Below are positions 57,651 to 64,000 of a stretch of DNA of 64,000 nt, in pieces. The stretch is from Papaver somniferum. Lineage: Eukaryota > Streptophyta > Magnoliopsida > Ranunculales > Papaveraceae. Numbering within the stretch: position 1 is the first letter of the stretch; every line of letters begins with the position of its first letter. The translations under genes and the position numbers were made by a program. The notes beneath the pieces are model-generated. The model had not been told where the DNA came from. It saw only the letters and a list, made by a program, of their open reading frames with translations, and ran no database searches. The stretch spans positions 17,752,063 to 17,816,062 of the forward strand of contig NC_039362.1 in the NCBI RefSeq assembly GCF_003573695.1. The letters are read 5' to 3'.

Positions 57651-57930
57651 ATAAGTATTTTAGGAAGTTCAGGGAGTGTGAAGAAAACTTCTATGATGCT
57701 GCAGTTATAAGTTTGTCTATACTTGATACCAAAGAAACTTAGTATATGAAGATCATATGCTTCATTTTTGATTTTTCCCTTTAATCTGTGTTCACATTCT
57801 CCTGTCAGAAAGATGATCTTATTCTTTATTAGTTCAACTCTTTCAGTTTCATCTTCAAACACCAATCTATTCCTTATGAACCAGATATCCCTGAGAATGA
57901 CAAATGATGTTTCTATCCACAGTTCTTGTA

Positions 57931-58188
57931 TTACCGATCTCTTGTGTTTTTCCATTCCCAACATATATTGAAAAGAAGTTGGAATCTTGAGATTAAAACA
58001 TCACAAATACAGCACCATAGATTAAGACTGTAAGAACAGTGCCACATAACATGATCTAAGTCTTGTTCTTCTTGTTTGCATAGATAACATCTGGAATCTA
58101 GGTGAAAACCTTTTGTTTTGAGTTTTATGTCAGTTTCACAGATGCCTCTAGCTATTTTCCACACATTGCTGGCAATAGTTGGATGCAC
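57931..58188 (-). pseudogene. L1 zinc-binding RT tail (zf-RVT)
   Basis: VWKIARGICETDIKLKTKG, then RCYLCKQEEQDLDHVMWHCSYS with CxxC...H...C spacing, then NLWCCICD. This is the zf-RVT module after plant LINE RT. It overlaps the next frame (57964) in another phase. Confidence 0.8.
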
Positions 58189-58290
58189 ACAAGCTTTCCA
58201 AAAAATTTTATAAGTATTGGAGACAGGGTATTTACCTCTGATGCATTGAGCTGCAGATGCAACTGTAAATTTTCCAGATATAGTTCCACT

Positions 58291-59769
58291 CTATATGAGT
58301 TTGTCTCTTCTTCCATCTATCACTGGTAGTTCTTGAATACTAAAGAATTTTAGCATCTCAATAGGAATACTCCATTCATTGTTGGTGATAAGAGAGCTAA
58401 CTTTCTGGTTTTTATGTAGCTGCATGTATTCATCATCTGGAAACATATTGCACAAAGCTTTGCCTTTGATCCATGTATCATTCCACACTGAAATATCTTC
58501 ACCATCTCCCACCACCCATCTGAAATTGATTTTGACATCATTCATCACCCATTTCAACCCTGGCCATACAGAAGATTGTTTGTGATAAGTGATCCATTTA
58601 CCATTTTTCATTTTCAACTTTGCTTGAAAAAACAGAGCCCATTCTTTATTCCCTTTTTGAATCCTCCAAGCAAGTTTCATTAATAATGCTATGTTTATTA
58701 TTTCTAAACTTCTAATCCCCAGACCCCCTTCTTCCGGTGGAACACAAATTTTTTCCCATTTTAAGGTGACAAGTTTTCTTGTACTTGGATCACATGTCCA
58801 AAGAAAATTCCTAATAATTCTTTCACATTTTCTAATTACCCTCTTTGGCCATTTATAAACAGACATGTTGTAAATGGGAATACTGCTAAGAACTGTTTTA
58901 ACTAAGATCAGTCTTTCTTGAAATGCAAGCATTCTGCCCTTCCATCCTGCTAAGTAGCCTTGTATTTTCTCCACCACTCCCCATACATGATTTGTTTTTA
59001 CTCTGCCATGGAATAGCATCACACCTAAATACTTTTCTGGGAAGTTTGCTAATTGCATTTGACAGTCTCCAGCTATTGCTTCCTTTCTGAGTTGAGATGT
59101 TCCTCCTACAAAGCATTTGCTCTTGGCTACACTTGCTATTTGACTAGAATATTGCTGGTGTTCGGCTAGTGTTTGTATTAATCTTCTTACATTTCTTCTG
59201 TCTCCATTGCAGAATAGAAACATGTCATCCACAAAGAAAATGTGAGTAGGACATATCCCATTTCTGTTTACCATTAGAAGTAATTTCTTTTCTACCACCA
59301 TTTGAGAGAAGGCTCTACTTAAAACATCTTCAGCAATAATGAAAAGAAAAGGAGACAATGGGTCTCCTTGCCTTAAGCCCCTTTCCAAAGAGAAATAACC
59401 AGCAGGACCTCCATTTATCATAATAGAAATTCTAGCTGATCTAAATAGCTCCTTTAACCAGCAGATGCATTTTTCAGAGAATCACAGTTTCTGCATCACT
59501 ATGAATAAGCACTCCCAACTAATGGAATCAAAAGCTTGTGCAATGTCAATTTTCATCCCCACATTTCCACCTCTTCTACTGATTTCCATTTCATTCACCA
59601 TCTCAGATGCTAGAACTATTTGTTCTTGAATAGATTTACCTTTGATAAAATCTCCCTGCTGAGGTGATATGATTTCGCTCAACAAGATACTAATTCTCAT
59701 AGTAAGAATTTTTGTAAAATTTTTGAAAAAATAATATATCAAAAGTAGCAGCTTTAATTCCACTTGCAC
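58291..59769 (-). pseudogene. L1 reverse transcriptase
   Basis: The frame 59769-59482 has FIKGKSIQEQIVLASEMVNEM and GMKIDIAQAFDSISWECL (first catalytic Asp). The frame 59421-58291 (376 residues) has GLRQGDPLSPFLFIIAEDVLSR and IFFVDDMFLFCNG, where plant L1 normally has FADD, so Ala is Val. It continues with YLGVMLFHGRVKTNHV, KRVIRKCERIIRNFLW and PPEEGGLGIRSLEIINIALLMKLAWR. One break lies near 59421-59480. Confidence 0.85.
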
Positions 59770-60328
59770 TTGGTATTAAGTCAATAAAAGCTCTGTCTCC
59801 TTGTGAGAGAATTTCTGGCACTGTCCTCATGATATTGCTAGAAATTTGAACATATTTATAATGAAACTTTGGTGAATAATGCTTTACCATAATATATGAT
59901 ATTTCTTTATGTGTAGCAAGTATATTTCCATTTTCATCTTCAAGTTCAGTAATGGAGTTTTGATTTTGCCTTATCTTAATTGTGGTGTGAAAAAATCTTG
60001 TATTTGCTGCTCCTTCCTTCGACCATTTAGTTCTTGATTTTTGGAAAAGAAATGTATTTTGTTGACTTGTTATTCCTGTGGTAGTAACCAGATTATTCAA
60101 CAGCTTTGTATCCTCTGGATTTTTGTCTGATGCTAGTGTTGCTTGTAGTACATCTTTTTCAGCCTGAAGAATCTTATCATTTACATCTCCAAATACTTCC
60201 CAATTCCATTTCTTTAGGATTAATTTTGAACTTTTAAGCTTGTTCATGAAAATGAAAATGTGAGTACCAGATATTGCTTTACTCCACTCATCATTAACTA
60301 TCTTCAAAAAATCTTTATGTGTTAGCAT
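59690..60328 (-). pseudogene. L1 ORF2 linker between endonuclease and RT
   Basis: 212 open residues with LILKKWNWEVFGDVNDKI, QNTFLFQKSRTKWSKEGAANTRFFHTTIKIRQ and ILATHKEISYIMVKHYSPKF, the usual plant L1 linker. Its end overlaps the RT frame in another phase. Confidence 0.8.
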
Positions 60329-60556
60329 TTTGTTTTAGCCAAACCTTTAAAGCTCTGAATGGAGCATTTTGAGGTTTTAGAATTGAGTTATGAGCTCCAA
60401 ATAGAGGACTGTAATATGAAGTTCCCCTGGTCCCCACTTTGGATAAAGTTTCATCCATTTATCATTATACACTGCTCTATCATCCATTTATCATACTTTT
60501 TTCTCCTGCTCTGTTATTGCACCAAGAGAAATCCAAACATGATTTAGGAGCATTTA

Positions 60557-60880
60557 TTAGACCACATGAGTTAAGGCAATGATTGAAATCCAACACTGAA
60601 GCTCTGAGAGGACTTCTGCCACCTTTTTTTCATCAATACTAAGAACCACATTAAAGTCTCCAATGACAAGCCATGGAAGATTAAAAGAGATCATTAATTC
60701 TAATTCTTGCCATAATTCCCTTCTATCTATAGTCAGATTTGCTCCATATACCCCAGTCACCAATATTTCACCAATTTTAACTGTAATTTCTTGTTTTGTT
60801 GTAGATATCACCAATGGATCAGAAATGGAAGCACTCCAGCATAACCAAATATTTCCTAATAGTTTCCTGATCTTTAACAA
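60557..60880 (-). pseudogene. L1 endonuclease, C-terminal part
   Basis: TGVYGANLTIDRRELWQELELM and PWLVIGDFNVVLSIDEK, the APE-type GDFN motif. The N-terminal half with the first catalytic residues is missing because the element is truncated near 60890. Confidence 0.75.
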
Positions 60881-60899
60881 AATCCATGCTTCAAAAAAA

Positions 60900-61830
60900 A
60901 AGAAGAATATGCAGTATGATTTTATTACTTAGAATTTATATCATTATAATTTGTTATGGGTACGATGTGCCACATAAATAAGATAGGAAACATATTTAAA
61001 GTATGTTGCATGGTCATCCAATAGTTTTTTTCTTGGTGAAAATTACAGTGTACATGATCGGTTTTGAGGGGTTTTATCTACTACTATATATTATATAAAG
61101 CTAACATAGTTTTCTACAGTTAGGAGTAAGTGTGGTTCAGATTGGTCTAGTTTTCGCCTCATCCGCATATAATCCAATATATGACGGTTTTCAATTTTGA
61201 CATTTGCATCTGATCTATCACTGAACGGATTTGGATCCAATGTATGTGCGGATGAAAGGATTTGATGTGGATGATCCAGTAGATTTCTTTTACGTCAATA
61301 TGCTAGAAACAACCCGTGTCGTGACGGCATTACCTTGATCGGATATGTGATAAATGAATAAGCGTTTATTAAATTTTACCCGAATCTTCCAAATTGTTGG
61401 TGGTGCACTTGTAGGAAAAAAACTACCATGTGTTTCCTCCTTTATTTGATCACACTATTTGTAGTTTTGATAACGACAGAGTTTTTGGTTTCATTTAATG
61501 CAGAGAATTTAACTAAATTTTTACTCTCATCGATTGTGGTTTTATAAAACAGGTAATATTCTAAAACTTGGTAACTTTTAAAATTTTAGTACTAATAAAT
61601 CCTTGTGGGTTATAATATGAATTCATCAACTTTAGGATGCGTGTATGGTGCTTATGACACCAAAAATTTCTAAAAAGTTTCCACTAAGAAGTCAATACAT
61701 GATGTTTGTTAAATAAAATTCGACATTGGAAAGGAAAAAGGAACTCAATTGTAATTTTTTTGCACCTTTATTTCAAAATTATGGTTCATATACACTATTG
61801 CTCAACATTAGACTCTATTAGAATCAACAT
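60900..61830. other. AT-rich DNA without recognised genes
   Basis: No ORF with coding character. A patch at 61130-61290 with repeated GGATTTG and ATCCGCAT-like words may be an old repeat. Confidence 0.4.
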
Positions 61831-63756
61831 ATGCACACATCATTGTTCAATATATTTCTTCATAAACAACCGCTAAATAGTCTGCAATACCCAACTATTC
61901 ATTCATCTAATTCTACTCGGATTAGTGAAGAAGAAAAGGACAACATCTCAAGAAAACCAACCATGGAAGAAATATGGTCGGTAATTGTTAAGATAGGTTC
62001 CCAGGGATCGGATGGATATTCTCCAATTTTGTACAAAGTTGTTTGTCTGTTGTGTGTGATGATGTTCTTAAATTAATAAAATCATTTTTTCAATATACCA
62101 AGCTTCCTGAACTTGAACCATACTCATATTTCATTGATCCCAACAATTAAGAGTCCATTAAAACGAAGTAATTTTCGTCCAATTTCAATTTGTAACGTGC
62201 TTTACAAAAAATTTCTAAAGTTATAGGTTTATTTCATGGTCTCAAAACGCTTTTGTCCTGGGTCATCAAATTCTAGATAATGTTGTCATTGATAAATAGT
62301 TGTTACATTCAATGCACAGCTCCACAACGATAAACGGTTATTTCATGTTGAATATTGACATGGCTAAAACGTACGATCATGTAAACTGGAAGTTTTGGGG
62401 AGATATGCTTCACTTGATGGAAATTAATGGAAAAGCTCATGCTGTGATCATGGAATGTGTCACTACAATATCCTTCTCTATAAATGTAAATGGTGGACCA
62501 CAAGGATTATTCAAGAGTAAAAGAGGCATCCGTCAAGGATATCCTTTATCACCTACTCTCTTTATTATCTGCTCACAGGGGTTTTCGATTATTATGCGGC
62601 AGTATGAATATCAAGGTATGTATCAGGGTTATAAATTGAACAGATGGGAACCTTCCATAAGCAATCTGATGTTTGCGGGCGACTTGTTCTCTTTTGGTGT
62701 AAATTCTAGAACCAATTCCAGCAATCTGAAAGAGATTATAACAAGTACTCGATCTTGTCTGGACATGTAATCAACTATACTAAATCTTCATTTTTTTTTA
62801 GTAAGGAGATACCTACATGGATGAGACAAACAATAATCGAAGACCTAGGGATTCAAGAAATGGTAGAGGATGACATGTACTTGGGGATTTATCCTTTAAA
62901 ATCATATTACATGATTTCAAGCTTTGACTATCTGATTAACAAATTCAACAACAAGCTATCTGGATGGAGACAACATTTTCTAAACCCTACAGGTAGAGCT
63001 GTCCTCCTAAATAATGTCCTTTCTTTAATTCCAATTTCTTGATAAGTATCTGTATATTTCCAAAGGGAGACACTTATCAGATCGATAAGATTATGCGATG
63101 TTTCTTATGGGGTCATTCAACCGATATAAGGAAATCACATTTTGTTAACCAGGATAAGATGAGGATGAAAAAGCAAGATAGAGGATTAAATATAAGAAAC
63201 ATGGATGGGTTAATCAGTCGATGGTATGCAAGTTGTCTTTCATATTTTTGGAAAATAAGAATGCTATGTGGTCGAGAATTTTTGATGCAAAATACTTAAA
63301 GGTCAATCTTTCTAGACATCAACTGCTAATTGTAAGGAATCATCAATAAGGAAAGGCGTGTTAGAATTTAGGCATCTTATAGAAAATAAAGTCTTCTGGC
63401 AGGTTTCAAATAATTCTCCACTCAAAGTATGGGAAGACCCATGGATTTCGAATCAACTTAGTCATTTAATATCAGAGCCAGTGCACGACCAACAAATATA
63501 AACACGATGACTGATCTTATGGTTCCGGGTATTAATACTTGGAATGAAGATATTCTGGAGAAGTTAATTTGTCCATCTGTTGCTGAAGCTGTCAAGGATA
63601 TATTTATCTCTGACACAGATGAGAATGATATCCTAATTTGGACTCCATCAGTTTTTAGTAAATTCTCAACTAACTCTTCCTATAAGATCTTTACTGATTC
63701 TATGCCTAGTACTTCAACAAAAAATATGTTTCCCTAGAGAAAGTTTCGGTCGCATA
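61831..63756 (+). pseudogene. Decayed L1-type LINE fragment, plus strand
   Basis: Pieces in order: pre-RT helix (ISEEEKDNISRKPTMEEIWSVIVKIGSQGSDGYSP, 61831-62076); RT (62300-62770) with MLNIDMAKTYDHVNWKFW, GIRQGYPLSPTLF and LMFAGDLFSFG; the thumb (62755-63042) with YLGIYPLKS and LSGWRQHFLNPTGRAVLLNNVLSLIP; the FPKGDTYQIDKIMRCFLWG region (63039-63299); and a zf-RVT-side piece (63507-63737). Two catalytic-region changes stand out: QGDPLSP is QGYPLSP and FADD is FAGD. The 3' end is cut off by the LTR at 63757. Confidence 0.8.
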
Positions 63757-64000
63757 TGAAAAAACGAGGGTCTAACAACCACACCCAATATTTTGCTTAG
63801 CAATCTGTATGGACTAACTCCAATATACTTTCAAGAGAATCAACTAGACAGTCAAACTCAATCTTAAGAAAAGTAGATCCAAGAGTTATATCTCAATTTC
63901 TTAATTCAATCTGCAATCAAACAAATAGGAATTTGCGAGCCCGATTGAATATAAGAAATAACTTGGATGGTATCAACAACCAATATCCAACTGTCAATCA
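63757..64000 (-). repeat. TGTTAGAGC-family LTR, end part, runs off the window
   Basis: Read on the minus strand it matches 55890-56134: GATTGACA(C/G)TTGGATATTGGT, TATT(G)GAGTTTGTCCATATAGATTGCTAAGC-like sequence, ending TTAGACCCTCGTTTTTTCA. Position 63757 is the LTR end. It is inserted in the L1 fragment. The target duplication lies beyond the window. Confidence 0.85.

Larger units (their letters stand above)
57099..60895 (-). mobile_element. 5'-truncated L1-type LINE, minus strand
   Basis: The poly(A) tail is the T-run at 57100-57110. Going up the minus strand come RNase H, zf-RVT knuckle, RT and the end of an APE-type endonuclease at about 60880, where the element stops inside that domain. 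This order is that of plant L1 elements with a C-terminal RNase H. 5' truncation is usual for L1. No clear target duplication found. Confidence 0.85.

Overview
This window is plant nuclear DNA made almost entirely of nested and decayed retrotransposons. I recognise no intact cellular gene, rRNA, tRNA or organellar sequence. The lineages seen (Athila-like and Tat-like Ty3/gypsy, Ty1/copia, L1-type LINEs, and a zinc-finger/RT/endonuclease LINE) are typical of a eudicot. Two LTR families, one starting TGTTAGAGCATTGC and one with GGGACCGG...CCGGTCCC hairpins, remind me of poppy (Papaver, Ranunculales) repeats. That species guess is from memory and weak.

Layout. 1-6173: internal region and 3' LTR of a plus-strand gypsy-type element carrying one broken acidic ORF; a small LTR with a scrambled interior sits in the LTR. 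6174-8095: fragment of a TGTTAGAGC-type element with a small broken basic ORF. 8096-11381 and 46209-47361: one minus-strand Athila-like remnant (LTR plus internal DNA), with a solo LTR (9033-10654, target duplication ATGAC) inside its LTR.

11382-46208 is a deep insertion stack that splits that remnant, with target-site duplications at three levels. Level 1 is a minus-strand Tat-like element (11382-46208, CAATG) with dead gag-PR-RT-RNaseH-aRNaseH-INT and an extra spliced antisense ORF near its 3' LTR. Level 2, inside the Tat 5' LTR, is a plus-strand LINE (about 20388-45036) with N-terminal zinc finger, RT, zinc knuckle and a likely restriction-like endonuclease. Level 3, inside the LINE reading frame, is a 20-kb minus-strand gypsy element with 3.4-4.0 kb LTRs that keeps only gag and protease (22072-42302, CTAGC). 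Level 4, inside that, is a Ty1/copia element (34572-41268, TTCTC) and two small LTR-type insertions (28617-29229 and 30168-31273).

47362-51810 is the least ordinary part: four tandem copies of a 1.1-kb unit, each carrying what reads as a complete small two-exon gene with phase-0 splice sites, all degenerate. I cannot name the protein. 51811-53712 is AT-rich with one strong G-quadruplex motif. 53713-56134 is a solo LTR (GTTAC). 57100-60895 is a 5'-truncated minus-strand L1 and 61831-63756 a decayed plus-strand L1, cut by another TGTTAGAGC-type LTR that runs off the window end.

The genes do not form a pathway. Each set is the decaying replication machinery of one element, and the order of insertion can be read from the nesting.
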